From: Acinetobacter sedimenti | GTDB lineage: Bacteria > Pseudomonadota > Gammaproteobacteria > Pseudomonadales > Moraxellaceae | Length of the DNA stretch: 64,000 bases | Assembly: GCF_022601685.1 (NCBI RefSeq) | Contig: NZ_JAKUML010000001.1 | Span: 156,208-220,207, forward strand | Direction: 5' to 3' | Part shown: one piece after another, positions 37,060-48,992 of the stretch | Layout: each line of letters opens with the position of its first letter | Position numbering within the stretch: position 1 is the stretch's first letter | The notes under the pieces: generated by a model | Seen by the model: only the letters and a program-made list of their open reading frames with translations | Told to the model about the DNA's origin: nothing | Database searches by the model: none | Position numbers and translations under genes: made by a program

Positions 37060-37710
37060 ATGGAATTCGCCTTGAATAAAATCAGTCAGAAGAAAATCAG
37101 TTTAATCCTCATGATGAGTTGTTTACCTGTGACGATTACCCATGCCAGTCATCACAATGCAGATACCACCCAACAAGTACAACCTAGCCAAGATTTTTCA
37201 GTGCAAGCACTGTATAACGTAGCACGTGGTCTGCCACCAGTAGCAGGGCAGTCGGTGTCGGTGTTGCAGCCTTTTCAGGGTGATTTTCGCATTTTGGGCT
37301 ACAAGACTTATCAAGATGATGAGCAAGCTAAATTTTCCCCTGTCGATTTTGCCGTGAGTTGGGGGATGTTCGCCAATCCAAAAATCGCATCACAAATCCA
37401 AGTCAAACAATACGACCGTTACTTGCAGTGGGCGATTCCTTACTTGCCAGTGCCTGCCGAAGAAGCGATGCAAATGGTGTCGAATATTCACATTATTCCT
37501 GCCAATCCTGAGATTGCCAAGCAGATCAAACACGTAAAACGTGGCGACTTGGTACGTATGCAAGGTGATTTGGTCGAGGTGAAATCAGAAGATTTGGTGT
37601 GGCGATCTTCGGTACGACCTGATGATGTCGGTGATGGCGCATGTGAGGTATTTCGGGTTGATTCGATCCAATGGTTAGAAAAAAATGCAAAAGTGCCGAG
37701 TAGGTCTTAA
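37060..37710 (+). CDS. exported protein of unknown function
   Basis: A 216-residue protein starting at the ATG at 37060 (an in-frame GTG at 37057 is equally near AGGA). A signal peptide of about 25 residues ends near THASHH (KKISLILMMSCLPVTITHAS), so it is probably periplasmic. The mature part has no motif I recognise; a segment VDFAVSWGMFANPKIASQ is followed by IHIIPANPEI and a predicted beta-rich end with DDVGDGACEVFRVDSIQW. These last segments resemble secreted proteins of Moraxellaceae of unassigned function. One Cys remains in the mature form. It has its own transcript. Confidence 0.7.
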   Translation: MEFALNKISQKKISLILMMSCLPVTITHASHHNADTTQQVQPSQDFSVQALYNVARGLPPVAGQSVSVLQPFQGDFRILGYKTYQDDEQAKFSPVDFAVSWGMFANPKIASQIQVKQYDRYLQWAIPYLPVPAEEAMQMVSNIHIIPANPEIAKQIKHVKRGDLVRMQGDLVEVKSEDLVWRSSVRPDDVGDGACEVFRVDSIQWLEKNAKVPSRS

Positions 37711-37761
37711 TTTTTCAAACTATTACACCAACCTCAACTTTAAATTTGTTTAAATTCAGAA

Positions 37762-37868
37762 AATCCCCCTAAATCCCCCTTTGAAAAAGGGGGACTTCCA
37801 ATGAAATTATGTAAGTCATCGAGCTTTGGTTGCTCCTCCCTTTTTTAAAGGGAGGTTGGGAGGGATTC
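37762..37868. repeat. 107-base C/G-rich palindromic intergenic repeat
   Basis: The ends AATCCCCCTAAATCCCCCT (37762-37780) and AGGGAGGTTGGGAGGGATT (37850-37868) are inverted copies at 14 of 19 positions. Each end also folds on itself: CCCCCTTT with AAAGGGGG (37775-37782, 37786-37793), and CCTCCCTTT with AAAGGGAGG (37835-37843, 37847-37855). Its base composition differs sharply from the surrounding AT-rich DNA. It has no open frame. Similar C-rich repeats occur in several gamma-proteobacteria; I cannot count copies here. Confidence 0.65.
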
Positions 37869-37960
37869 TAAACTTATGAATGCTAATCTAAGATGATAAT
37901 ATATTCTATCAATTAATATTGTATATAAAATAAATCTGTATTAGCTGTTTAAAATTCATC

Positions 37961-37995
37961 AAAAAAATGCCGACTCAGATGTTCGGCATTTTTTT
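37961..37995. terminator. bidirectional terminator between convergent genes
   Basis: AAAAAAATGCCGA (37961-37973) pairs perfectly with TCGGCATTTTTTT (37983-37995), loop of nine. It serves the exported-protein gene and the methyltransferase gene at 38032. Confidence 0.93.
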
Positions 37996-38031
37996 GATTT
38001 AAACATTTAATTCAGCATTTCAAATTTACGC

Positions 38032-38805
38032 TTAAATTTTTTGATAATGATAAGCGTGAGTGATGTAGGGAAATGCAATTTCATCATCAAGCTGAAGATC
38101 AAGATAAGTGTCGATAATCTTTTCCAACTCATGACGAATCATCGCCTTGTCGATCGCCGAAGCGGTGGCAATAAAACTGGTCGATAAGATGCGCTGAATC
38201 ACGACGTGTTCAACTGTACCGATATGCTCAAATTGGAACTGACTTTTCCCGATCAATTGAAATTGAGTATGCGTATCTAAAGCCTGTTGCCAATCCCCCT
38301 TGTGATAGCGTGGCGTGTCACCTTCAAATGGTGCGATGAGATTGGCAATCGCAGCCACCCAATCAATCTCTGTATCTCGTTGATTCCAAATCAATCCCAA
38401 AGATGCTTGCGGTTTTAGCACATGATAAATTTCATCTAAAGAAGCATGATCTGCAAACCAATGAAAAGATTGTGCGCAGATGATGGCATCGAAATATTCA
38501 TTCGGAAAGCTTAGATTTTGGCTGTCTGCTTGTTTGGTTTTGACCTCGGGAAAGCGATGTTGCAATTGCTGTAGCATCTCTTCGATGGGCTCAATCGCCG
38601 TGAGATGTGAGCTGACTTGTTGCAAATAAGGAATAAATTTCCCCGTGCCTGCGCCAAGATCGGCGATACGACTATCAGCCGTTAAAGCCAAATCTTGCTT
38701 TAACCATTCGACGATGGCTTGCGGATAATTTGGACGTGCCTGCTGATATAGCACTGCATTTTGACTAAAACCATCTTTGGCAGATGGATGGATGATGCTA
38801 TTCAT
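38032..38805 (-). CDS. class I SAM-dependent methyltransferase
   Basis: A 257-residue methyltransferase. Motif I is IADLGAGTGKFIPYL, followed by LTAIEPIEEMLQQL, then YFDAIICAQSFHWF, which is the signature of the Tam/UbiE-like group with FHWF. The N-terminus AVLYQQARPNYPQ is also typical. Substrate unknown. Expressed on its own, with a terminator after the stop. Confidence 0.85.
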   Translation of the reverse strand: MNSIIHPSAKDGFSQNAVLYQQARPNYPQAIVEWLKQDLALTADSRIADLGAGTGKFIPYLQQVSSHLTAIEPIEEMLQQLQHRFPEVKTKQADSQNLSFPNEYFDAIICAQSFHWFADHASLDEIYHVLKPQASLGLIWNQRDTEIDWVAAIANLIAPFEGDTPRYHKGDWQQALDTHTQFQLIGKSQFQFEHIGTVEHVVIQRILSTSFIATASAIDKAMIRHELEKIIDTYLDLQLDDEIAFPYITHAYHYQKI

Positions 38806-38984
38806 GATGAATTTTATTCTTAAAGAAAAAGGAAAATAGAACGCTTAATTTCGACTGGAATCTTAACGCTTATTGTAGGAAGCTCAAGTGATGCTTTGTA
38901 ATGTTTAAAGCATTTTTCGGTGCTTTATATTTCAAAATATGAAAGCCAATTCATTCTAAAACCAATGATGCAAGCCAAGCATGT

Positions 38985-39016
38985 AAAAACTAAAGCGGAC
39001 AAAGTGTCCGCTTTAG
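38985..39016 (-). terminator. intrinsic terminator after katG
   Basis: CTAAAGCGGACA (38990-39001) pairs perfectly with TGTCCGCTTTAG (39005-39016), loop AAG. On the minus strand five T's follow (38985-38989). Confidence 0.93.
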
Positions 39017-39055
39017 ATATTTCAGGAGTATGAAAAGTTGTTTGGCTTAGATCAA

Positions 39056-41242
<2,187 letters not shown>

Positions 41243-41392
41243 CTATAGCTTGCGAATATCCGTATGGCTGGCTATTGCTTGCTGAATCATGAAGTGGAAA
41301 CTCAGTGTTTAAAATAAAAAATTAAACAACCTGAAATTTTTTAAAAATCGTGTCTTCAAAAACATTGCAACATCTCTAAAAAGATTTTGTCA

Positions 41393-41503
41393 TCAATGAT
41401 TTAAACTGTACTCAGCAAGATATACTTTGAATAAAGCTAACATACCTTGCTGAGGTGAAGTGTTACGTTTGTTAGTCGAAATCTGTGTTTTGAAATCAGT
41501 CAT
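41393..41503 (-). CDS. possible small protein upstream of katG
   Basis: A 36-codon frame on the minus strand starting at ATG 41503, with GGAG eight bases before it. The product begins MTDFKTQISTNKRNTSPQQG and ends MLALFKVYLAEYSLNH, so a polar basic half is followed by an amphipathic helix-like half. It is 160 bases upstream of katG on the same strand. I do not recognise it, and such a short frame may be chance. The other bases of 41234-41666 show no gene. Confidence 0.4.
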   Translation of the reverse strand: MTDFKTQISTNKRNTSPQQGMLALFKVYLAEYSLNH

Positions 41504-41666
41504 GGGACGAACTCCATTTACATCTGCTGATGTCGAACAGATGCTGTCTTAACCGTTGGAATTTATTATAAGAATGACGCTTAATATTTGTAAAACAGAT
41601 TAAAACTTTAACTGTTATTTAAATATTCGATAGTCTTGTATGGAAGAAATTCTACTTTGTTTGATG

Positions 41667-42281
41667 TCATTGTTTTAGAAAAGCATCACAGGCAATGCCA
41701 ATGTCAGCTTGCAAAATTTCCCATTCGCTAAAATCAGGCTGAACCAACAGCGTCTGCATCACAAAACCATAAATTACACGATGTAAATTGATCGCAGTAC
41801 ACTCAAGGTGTTCTATCGCAAATGGTTGTAGCAAGTCCTGCCAAAGCTGACACATCAGCGCATAATGCTTTTGATAAACTTCGCTGGTTGATAATTGGCG
41901 CTCTAATAAAAAAATGGTCACCCAAATCTGCTGTGCGTTTTGAATCTTTTTTAGTTGAATTTGAATCAGTTGCTTCACATAGTCAGTAATTAAAATATCA
42001 GGTTGAGCGCTTCTTATTTGCGTGCCGTGTTCAAGTATTTTTTGTGCTAGTGCTTTGATCTGTTGATGAATGATCAGGGCAAAAACGTCCTCTTTTTGAC
42101 TAAAATATTCATAAAAAGTGCCTAAGCCCACGCCTGCAATCTCGGTCATCTCTCGAATGGTGATTTCAAAATGATGTTTCTCCGCCAAAAGCTGAACAGC
42201 ACTATCGAGCAGAGCTTGTTGGGTAAACTTCGCCCTTGATTGGCGAGGCTTTCGGCGGACATTGATCGGGGATTGTGACAT
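41667..42281 (-). CDS. TetR/AcrR family regulator
   Basis: A 204-residue repressor. The N-terminal helix-turn-helix (ALLDSAVQLLAEKHHFEITI, REMTEIAGVGLGTFYEYFSQ) is typical of TetR, with a basic leader RRKPRQSRAKF. The ligand-binding half has no recognisable motif. It is divergent from the AidB-like acyl-CoA dehydrogenase gene with an 81-base intergenic region, the standard arrangement for a TetR repressor controlling its neighbour. A clear palindrome was not found there. Confidence 0.9.
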   Translation of the reverse strand: MSQSPINVRRKPRQSRAKFTQQALLDSAVQLLAEKHHFEITIREMTEIAGVGLGTFYEYFSQKEDVFALIIHQQIKALAQKILEHGTQIRSAQPDILITDYVKQLIQIQLKKIQNAQQIWVTIFLLERQLSTSEVYQKHYALMCQLWQDLLQPFAIEHLECTAINLHRVIYGFVMQTLLVQPDFSEWEILQADIGIACDAFLKQ

Positions 42282-42362
42282 GCAGAAAATCCGAACGGCT
42301 CAAAGATTGGAATGATTTATACTGAATTGGAAATCTAAAAAATACAAGTAATCAGGAAACAG

Positions 42363-44072
42363 ATGATGCAATCGCAACACATCGTAGACATGGAAAAGTC
42401 CTCAACACATATCGTCAGCAATCAGTTTGATGAATTGCAAGATTATAATTTGTTTGAAACGGATACCATTCTCAAAGAAATTCTGCATCATTATCACAGT
42501 GAATTGCAGGCTGAGCATGCTGTATTTGGTGAAACGGTTGGGCGTGCCTCATTTTTCCAAGCAGCGGATCTCGCCAATCGTCATACCCCAGAACTCAGCC
42601 GCTTCGATGCACGTGGACGACGCATTGATCATGTAGAGTTTCACCCTGCGTGGCATCAGATCATGCAGACCAATCGTCAGTTTAATGTGCATGGCTATCC
42701 TTTTACTCATTGTAAGAGTGATCACATAAAATCAGCATGGGTGGATTGGGCGACTAAGTTTTATCTGACAGGACAGGTCGAAGCAGGCAACCTCTGCCCA
42801 CATGCCATGACTTTGGGTTGTATTCCATTGTTACAACGTGAACCAAAACTTTGGGCGGAAATTGGGGAGAAATTATTGTCCTCAGAATACGATGCCCGAG
42901 ATATTCCAATCGCACAGAAAAAGTCTATTTGGATTGGTATGGGTATGACTGAAAAACAGGGTGGCTCTGATGTGCGTGCCAATCAAACTATTGCTAAGCC
43001 GGTTGATCAATCAGGTCGAGGCGAAGCCTATTTGCTTACAGGGCATAAGTGGTTTTTCTCTGTGCCGATGTCAGATGCGCATCTCGTGGTGGCGCAAACA
43101 GAACACGAACGCATTGGTTGTTTCTTTGTGCCACGTCGCCTAGCCGATGGCAGTTTGAATCAAGTGCATGTGCAACGCCTCAAAGAAAAAGTCGGCAATC
43201 GCAGTAACTCTAGTTCTGAAGTTGAATTTCTGAACGCATGGGGCATCATGATCGGTGAGGAAGGGCGAGGCATTCCGACCATTATCGAAATGGCGAACTA
43301 TACTCGCCTGACTTGCTCCGTCGGCAGTACAGCGATTCTGCGTCAGGCGTTGGTGCAGTGTCTTGCCTATACTCGACAGCGTCAGACTTTTGGTAAAGCA
43401 CTTGCTGAGCAACCGTTGATGCAAGCGGTATTGGCTGATTTGGCTTTAGAAACCGAAGCTGCTTTGCAACTGAGTATGCACCTTGCCTCACATTATGATC
43501 AGATGGCAGAGCAAGACAATCTCAATGAAAATAGTTTGTCTCAAGCATGGATACGTCTGATGACGCCTGCAGCTAAGTTTTGGATTTGTAAGCGTGCGGT
43601 GGAGCTGACAGGCGAGGCGATGGAAGTGCTTGGTGGTAATGGCTATGTTGACAATGGCATCATGGCTCGGCTGTTCCGTGAAGCGCCAGTCAATACCATT
43701 TGGGAAGGTTCGGGCAATATCATGTGCCTGGATGTGCTTCGAGCGATACAACGTGAATCAGAATTGATCGAAATACTTTTAGCGTCTTTTTCAGAAGAAT
43801 GTGCTTCACATGAAATACTTAAAATTGAACGCAGTAAACTCTATGAAATGCAAATGCTTCCGCCTGATCAATTGCAGTTTCAAGCACGGACTTTGGTGAC
43901 ACGATTGGTGCTGTTGGCGCAGTCGGTGCTGATGGTGCGCTATTCTGAGTCCTATGTTGCTGAGGCATTTATCCAAAGTCGTTATAGTGCCATGCACGGA
44001 CGTGTGGTAGGGATGTTGAATCTCTCTCAAGCAGATATTCAGCGTTTATTTGATCGGGCTTTGGCATCCTAA
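42363..44072 (+). CDS. AidB-like acyl-CoA dehydrogenase family protein
   Basis: A 569-residue flavoprotein of the AidB branch of acyl-CoA dehydrogenases; E. coli AidB is an alkylation-response protein that binds FAD and DNA. AidB-type segments: GMTEKQGGSDVRANQT, GHKWFFSVPMSDAHL, MEVLGGNGYVDNG and NTIWEGSGNIMCLDVLR, in the order of E. coli AidB. AGGAAACAG precedes the first of two adjacent ATG codons. No ada or alkA gene is near, and the divergent TetR gene suggests a lipid or xenobiotic inducer instead. Its true substrate is open. Confidence 0.85.
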   Translation: MMQSQHIVDMEKSSTHIVSNQFDELQDYNLFETDTILKEILHHYHSELQAEHAVFGETVGRASFFQAADLANRHTPELSRFDARGRRIDHVEFHPAWHQIMQTNRQFNVHGYPFTHCKSDHIKSAWVDWATKFYLTGQVEAGNLCPHAMTLGCIPLLQREPKLWAEIGEKLLSSEYDARDIPIAQKKSIWIGMGMTEKQGGSDVRANQTIAKPVDQSGRGEAYLLTGHKWFFSVPMSDAHLVVAQTEHERIGCFFVPRRLADGSLNQVHVQRLKEKVGNRSNSSSEVEFLNAWGIMIGEEGRGIPTIIEMANYTRLTCSVGSTAILRQALVQCLAYTRQRQTFGKALAEQPLMQAVLADLALETEAALQLSMHLASHYDQMAEQDNLNENSLSQAWIRLMTPAAKFWICKRAVELTGEAMEVLGGNGYVDNGIMARLFREAPVNTIWEGSGNIMCLDVLRAIQRESELIEILLASFSEECASHEILKIERSKLYEMQMLPPDQLQFQARTLVTRLVLLAQSVLMVRYSESYVAEAFIQSRYSAMHGRVVGMLNLSQADIQRLFDRALAS

Positions 44073-44090
44073 AAAACGGACAGCTGAAAC

Positions 44091-44127
44091 AAAAAAAGCA
44101 CTTAAATCACTTTATGATTTAAGTGCT
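44091..44127 (-). terminator. intrinsic terminator after ptsP
   Basis: AGCACTTAAATCA (44097-44109) pairs perfectly with TGATTTAAGTGCT (44115-44127), loop CTTTA. On the minus strand a T run follows (44091-44096 complement). Confidence 0.9.
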
Positions 44128-44151
44128 TAGTCATCTATACATTCAGATAAA

Positions 44152-46449
44152 TTAAACCGTGACCACACGACCTGATTTCACCATATCGCCCAAACCATGC
44201 GTACGGAAATATTGTTCAATCATACTCTTGGTCATGAGTGGGTTATTCAGTTTTAACGCCTGATTAAGTAAGTCTTTGGCATCCGACATTGGAATATTAC
44301 AGATCGCTTTGCGTACTCGTAGAATATTACTAGAGCTCATCGACAAAGTATTAAAGCCCATCGCCATCAGCAATATAGCCGTCAACGGATCGCCCGCCAT
44401 TTCACCGCAGATGCTGACAGGTTTTTCAAACTTGTGACAATCCTGAACAAGCTTAGCAAGTGCACGCAAAATCGCAGGGTGAAAATGTGAATAAACACTT
44501 GCCACACGAGGATTGTTACGGTCTACAGCAAGCAGATACTGTATCAAATCGTTAGAACCAACAGAGAAGAAATCGACCAAATCCGCAAAGTCTTCGATCT
44601 GCAGCAAGATGCTCGGCACTTCGATCATGATGCCGACTTTTGGTCGGGTGATTTTCACTTGTTCTTCTTCTTGGACTGCGGCGAGGTCACGTTCGAGTAG
44701 ATACAAAACTTCTTCGACTTCGCTGACACTGGTGATCATCGGCAGTAAAATATGCAAATTATTCAAGCCAATACTGGCTTTGAGCATCGCTCGGATTTGC
44801 GATGAAAAAATCTCTGGATGATCAAGCGTAAAACGAATCCCACGCCAACCGAGTGCCGAGTTTTCTTCATCAATTGAGAAATATGGCAAATCTTTATCCG
44901 CACCAATATCGAGGGTACGCATCACCACAGGTTTATTGGCGAAGTGGCTTAATTGCTGACGATAAATCGCCCGTTGTTCTTCTTCCCCAGGGAAGCGTTC
45001 ACGGAGCATAAAGGGAATTTCACTACGGTATAGACCGACACCTTTTGCACCACGTTGTACGCCACGCACCACGTCGATCATTAGACCTGTGTTGACGAAA
45101 AGTTTCATTTCTTCGCCATCAGGTGTGATCGCATCTTTGGTTTCGTACTGTTTTAAATCCTTTGCGATGAGGTCTTCGTCTTTTTTAATTTCTTTATATC
45201 GGGTACGTAGACGACGTGGCGGATGAATAAAGACACGACCCTGATAGGCATCAACGATCATCTCTGCATCATCGAGCGAGTGAATTGGTAATTCCGTCAC
45301 ACCAACTACGGTCGGAATACCGAGTGCACGTGCCACGATCACCATGTGCGAGTTCGCTGCGCCTTCGGTGGTCACAATGGCGGCAATATTGGCAATCGGC
45401 ATTTCGACCAATGCAGCAGTGCTAATTTCTTCACCGATGAGAATGGTATCTTCGGTAATTTCTTTGTGTCCAGTATCTTCGGTTTGCAGATGTGCAAGGA
45501 TACGACGACCTAGATCTTTGATATCGGATACACGTTCACGGAGATAGCCATCTTCCATCTGCGCAAAGGCATTGGCATGCTTATCAATGATACGGCGCAC
45601 CGCGCCTTGCGCCCATTGACCTTCACGAATTAAGGCATTGATTTCCGCAGGTAGGGCGTGATCATCGAGCATGCGTAGAAAGACACTGAATAAAGCACGC
45701 TCTTCTGACATGAGTGAATCTTGCATCTTGGCATCAAGCTGTTGCAATTCTTCTCGGACGGCTTCGATGGCTTCTGCCAAAATATCTAATTCTTCGCTAA
45801 TGTCTTCTGCTTCACGGTCAGGCACAGAAGATAAATCCGCAGCAGGATAAAGAATCACTGCTCGACCCAGTGCAATACCGTCTGCACCTGCTACACCGAG
45901 GAAAGTTTGATAGTTTGGTCCGCTATTTGGCTTGCGGAATACATCAATATTACCCACCACGTGCGCATGGGCAATCGCACCTGAAAGCTGTGCGCATAAG
46001 GTCACGAGAAAAGATTCAGCGGCTTCACTAAAGTCTTGGCTTTCTTTATTTTGAATGACCATCACGCCCATCACCTTACGGCGATACATGACAGGCACAC
46101 CCATGAACGAGTTATAAATTTCCTCACCTGTTTCTGGCAAGTAAAGGAAGCGTTCGTGTTGCGGAGCATTTTCGAGGTTGACGATTTCTTCACGTTGACC
46201 GACTAAGCCGACCAAGCCTTCACTGGTGGAAAGCGAAACATTACCGACCGCTTCGGCTTTTAAGCCGTGCGTTGCCATCAGCACATAACGATGATTACGT
46301 TCATCCAGCAAGTAGATGGAGCAGACATCGACGTTCATGGCTTCTGCAACTTGATTGACCATGACATCCAAAGCCTCGTGCAGGCTTGGTGACGCATCGA
46401 CTTCTTGTACGATGCGTCGTAAGGTTTCAAGTTGCATGGTATTTGCCAT
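44152..46449 (-). CDS. ptsP: phosphoenolpyruvate-protein phosphotransferase PtsP (EI-Ntr)
   Basis: A 765-residue cytoplasmic first enzyme of the nitrogen phosphotransferase cascade (PtsP to NPr to PtsN). A GAF domain occupies about residues 1-155 (DVCSIYLLDERNHRYVLMAT). The PEP-utilising histidine is His368 in GAANSHMVIVARALG. The TIM-barrel C-terminal half has GVGLYRSEIPFML, GSNDLIQYLLAVDRN and the active Cys in SICGEMAGDP. It follows rppH after 105 bases on the same strand, an arrangement also found in E. coli. AAGGAC precedes the ATG. Confidence 0.95.
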   Translation of the reverse strand: MANTMQLETLRRIVQEVDASPSLHEALDVMVNQVAEAMNVDVCSIYLLDERNHRYVLMATHGLKAEAVGNVSLSTSEGLVGLVGQREEIVNLENAPQHERFLYLPETGEEIYNSFMGVPVMYRRKVMGVMVIQNKESQDFSEAAESFLVTLCAQLSGAIAHAHVVGNIDVFRKPNSGPNYQTFLGVAGADGIALGRAVILYPAADLSSVPDREAEDISEELDILAEAIEAVREELQQLDAKMQDSLMSEERALFSVFLRMLDDHALPAEINALIREGQWAQGAVRRIIDKHANAFAQMEDGYLRERVSDIKDLGRRILAHLQTEDTGHKEITEDTILIGEEISTAALVEMPIANIAAIVTTEGAANSHMVIVARALGIPTVVGVTELPIHSLDDAEMIVDAYQGRVFIHPPRRLRTRYKEIKKDEDLIAKDLKQYETKDAITPDGEEMKLFVNTGLMIDVVRGVQRGAKGVGLYRSEIPFMLRERFPGEEEQRAIYRQQLSHFANKPVVMRTLDIGADKDLPYFSIDEENSALGWRGIRFTLDHPEIFSSQIRAMLKASIGLNNLHILLPMITSVSEVEEVLYLLERDLAAVQEEEQVKITRPKVGIMIEVPSILLQIEDFADLVDFFSVGSNDLIQYLLAVDRNNPRVASVYSHFHPAILRALAKLVQDCHKFEKPVSICGEMAGDPLTAILLMAMGFNTLSMSSSNILRVRKAICNIPMSDAKDLLNQALKLNNPLMTKSMIEQYFRTHGLGDMVKSGRVVTV

Positions 46450-46554
46450 TCACAATGTCCTTTGCTCAGTGAATTAATACAATCTCATCAATCTAAAATG
46501 TTTACCACAGTGACGCAGTTTTTTCTGTACAGCTTATTCTGTGGTTCACTTCTG

Positions 46555-47034
46555 TTATGCGCTAAAAGGTAGCTCTAAGCTGAGCTCTGCCAGAGCACGA
46601 CGATAGACGTCTTTTTTAAAGTTCACCACTTGCCCAAGCGGATACCAGTAGCTGACCCATTGCCATTCATCAAACTCGGCAGGGTCGGTAGTGTTTAAAC
46701 AAATATGTTTCGTCGAGCCTGTAAGGCGCAATAAAAACCATTTTTGCTTTTGTCCGATACAGACTGGATTAGAGTCAGAACGGATGTAGCGATATGGCAA
46801 ACGATATCTTAACCAGCCACGGGTTTGTGCAACGATCTCGACATGCTCTGGCAACAATCCAACTTCTTCATAGAGCTCTCGATACAGAGCATCTTCGGGA
46901 GATTCACCATATTGAATCCCGCCTTGTGGAAACTGCCAAGCATTGTGTCCAATGCGTTTTGCCCATAGTACTTGTCCAGCGTCATTTGCCAAGATGATCC
47001 CGACATTGGGTCGGAAACCTTCGGAGTCGATCAT
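46555..47034 (-). CDS. rppH: RNA pyrophosphohydrolase
   Basis: A 159-residue Nudix enzyme that removes pyrophosphate from the 5' end of mRNAs, starting their decay. The Nudix box covers residues 38-60 with the full G-x5-E-x7-REUxEExGU pattern (GGIQYGE, then RELYEEVG). [15 protein letters not shown] and [13 protein letters not shown] are specific to RppH. AGGTG precedes the ATG. It lies upstream of ptsP. Confidence 0.96.
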   Translation of the reverse strand: MIDSEGFRPNVGIILANDAGQVLWAKRIGHNAWQFPQGGIQYGESPEDALYRELYEEVGLLPEHVEIVAQTRGWLRYRLPYRYIRSDSNPVCIGQKQKWFLLRLTGSTKHICLNTTDPAEFDEWQWVSYWYPLGQVVNFKKDVYRRALAELSLELPFSA

Positions 47035-47216
47035 TTGGCACCTAAATATTCTATGTTATGGACTTTGCGTGCAGGGCGAGTTCAGCTATGATGCTTGCCG
47101 TGTGATCGCAAAGTCAAAAAGCAATTTAAATTGCTATGATCTTAACGAATTTCTGCGCTTTGCGGTAATAGAATTACATTTTTTTAACTAAATTCTTTAG
47201 GAATTTGAGAAACTTG

Positions 47217-47867
47217 ATGAAATTGGCATTATTTGATTTAGACCATACCTTGTTAAATACCGACTCCGATCATTCTTGGGGAGAGTTTTTGGTGAATGAA
47301 GGATTAGTCGATGCTATTCATCATCGCAAAATGAATGATAAATTTTATGAAGATTACAAAGCAGGACAGCTTGATCCGATCGCCTATAATGAATTTGTTT
47401 TTGATTTTTTAACGAAGCATGACAATACCTATTTGACCGAATTGCACGAGCTGTTTATGCAAAAAGTGATTCGTCCGAAAATGCGCCCAAAAGGCTTTGA
47501 TGCAATCAAACATCATCAAGATCAAGGACATGCCATTGTCGGGATTACAGCAACTAGTGATTTTATTACGGCACCGATTTTTCGTGCTTTTGGCATTACT
47601 GAAATTATTGCGACCAATGCAGAAGTCGTTGACGGCAAATACACAGGCAAAGTCACAGGTGTGCCGTGCTATCAAACAGGCAAACTGACCCGACTAGATC
47701 AATGGCTTGATGGTCGTCAAGTAGATGAATCTTGGGCGTATTCTGATTCGATCAACGATCGCTTTTTGCTTGAATATGCGACCCATGCAATCGCCGTGAA
47801 TCCAGATGATCGCCTTGAACAATTAGCCAAAGAGAAAAGTTGGAAAATTGAAGACTGGTCGATTTAA
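47217..47867 (+). CDS. HAD-superfamily phosphatase, subfamily IB (SerB-like)
   Basis: A 216-residue haloacid dehalogenase-type hydrolase. The nucleophile Asp7 and Asp9 are in FDLDHTLLNTDSD, motif II is GITATSDF, and motif III is DESWAYSDSINDRFLLE. I start at the ATG at 47217 with GAGA six bases before; the in-frame TTG at 47205 has only two bases from AGGA. The subfamily includes phosphoserine and histidinol-phosphate phosphatases; the substrate here is not decided. Confidence 0.88.
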   Translation: MKLALFDLDHTLLNTDSDHSWGEFLVNEGLVDAIHHRKMNDKFYEDYKAGQLDPIAYNEFVFDFLTKHDNTYLTELHELFMQKVIRPKMRPKGFDAIKHHQDQGHAIVGITATSDFITAPIFRAFGITEIIATNAEVVDGKYTGKVTGVPCYQTGKLTRLDQWLDGRQVDESWAYSDSINDRFLLEYATHAIAVNPDDRLEQLAKEKSWKIEDWSI

Positions 47868-47970
47868 GGCTAATCAATTTAAAACCAGTCAATTTAATCT
47901 CTGTTGCACTTCATTTGAGAATCTAAGGATCATAAAACGGCTATAAATGAAGTATGTCATCATTTGAATG

Positions 47971-48843
47971 TCATTCTTTTCCTAAACTTTCTAACTGATT
48001 TAATAAGCATTGCATCGCTTTGGACTGACTACGATGAGGATGCCAGACAATGCCAAGTTGACGTTCAAGCTGATGATTCAAATCTAAAATCACCAAATCA
48101 TCATTAATCAACGTATGTGGTAATACCGACCATCCCAAGCCGATTGATACGAGCATACGAATAGACTCCAAAGGATTGGTACTCATCGAAGCATAAGGTT
48201 TTAAGCCATACTTCGCAAATTCAGCCAAAGTGATCTGACTGGTATACGTATTCGACGCAGGCAGTAAGCTCGGATAAGTAATCAAATCTTCAAGCTTCAA
48301 GCGCTTTTGCTGTGCCAAAGGATGAAAAGGCGCAACCACAAAAGATAAAGGATCATTCCAAAGTACACGATGCTTTAAGCGTGTATCAGGCTTTGGTGGC
48401 AAGGTCAGAAATGCAAGCTCAATCTCACCTGAAAGGACTAATTGTAAGGCTTGCTCAGAATCGACAAAATGCACATCAAGCTCAACCTGTGGGAACTGCT
48501 CGGCAAAAGGTTGAAGCTGTTTCGCCAAATGGTGTAAGCCAATATGGTGACTCGTCCCAATTTTTAATTTTCCTGCGATATCTGTTTGAGATTGACTAAG
48601 ATCACGGTGCATATCTTCGAGCTGATAAATCCACTGTTGCACTTGTGGCAGCAGGCGTTCAGCGGCTTGAGTGGGTTGAATATTTCGACCAACACTGTCA
48701 AAAAGTTGTACATTAAAAAATTGTTCAAGACTTTGAATGCGTTTACTCACCGCAGGTTGGGTGATGAATAATTTTTCTGCTGCCATGGAAATCGAACCTG
48801 TTTCCATTACTTTGAGGAAGGCTTCGAAAGCGGCAATATTCAT
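47971..48843 (-). CDS. LysR-family transcriptional regulator
   Basis: A 290-residue activator. The N-terminal helix-turn-helix is FEAFLKVMETGSISMAAEKL with FITQPAVSKRIQSLEQFF; the C-terminal periplasmic-binding-like effector domain follows from about residue 90. Such regulators usually bind a small-molecule inducer. No divergent target gene is adjacent: the next gene upstream is the tiny membrane-protein gene on the same strand. Confidence 0.9.
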   Translation of the reverse strand: MNIAAFEAFLKVMETGSISMAAEKLFITQPAVSKRIQSLEQFFNVQLFDSVGRNIQPTQAAERLLPQVQQWIYQLEDMHRDLSQSQTDIAGKLKIGTSHHIGLHHLAKQLQPFAEQFPQVELDVHFVDSEQALQLVLSGEIELAFLTLPPKPDTRLKHRVLWNDPLSFVVAPFHPLAQQKRLKLEDLITYPSLLPASNTYTSQITLAEFAKYGLKPYASMSTNPLESIRMLVSIGLGWSVLPHTLINDDLVILDLNHQLERQLGIVWHPHRSQSKAMQCLLNQLESLGKE

Positions 48844-48947
48844 AATTTTTTATACTTAAAGTAAATGATATCGAAATGATCTAATGAATCATCAAGAAAT
48901 GCAAATGGATACGTTGATTTATTTTTTGAGGTTTTTTGAAGGGGATA

Positions 48948-48970
48948 AAAAGCTTGAGCTGTAAAGCTCA
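48948..48970 (-). terminator. intrinsic terminator after the small membrane-protein gene
   Basis: TGAGCT (48955-48960) pairs with AGCTCA (48965-48970), loop GTAA. On the minus strand it is followed by AAGC and then TTTTT (48948-48952 complement). Confidence 0.65.
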
Positions 48971-48992
48971 TTGTTTGTTGAGAATGGCGAGC

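Noticed and set aside
41502..41552. 16-codon plus-strand frame opposite the small candidate gene
   Set aside because: Too short, no ribosome site, and antisense to the better supported minus-strand frame.
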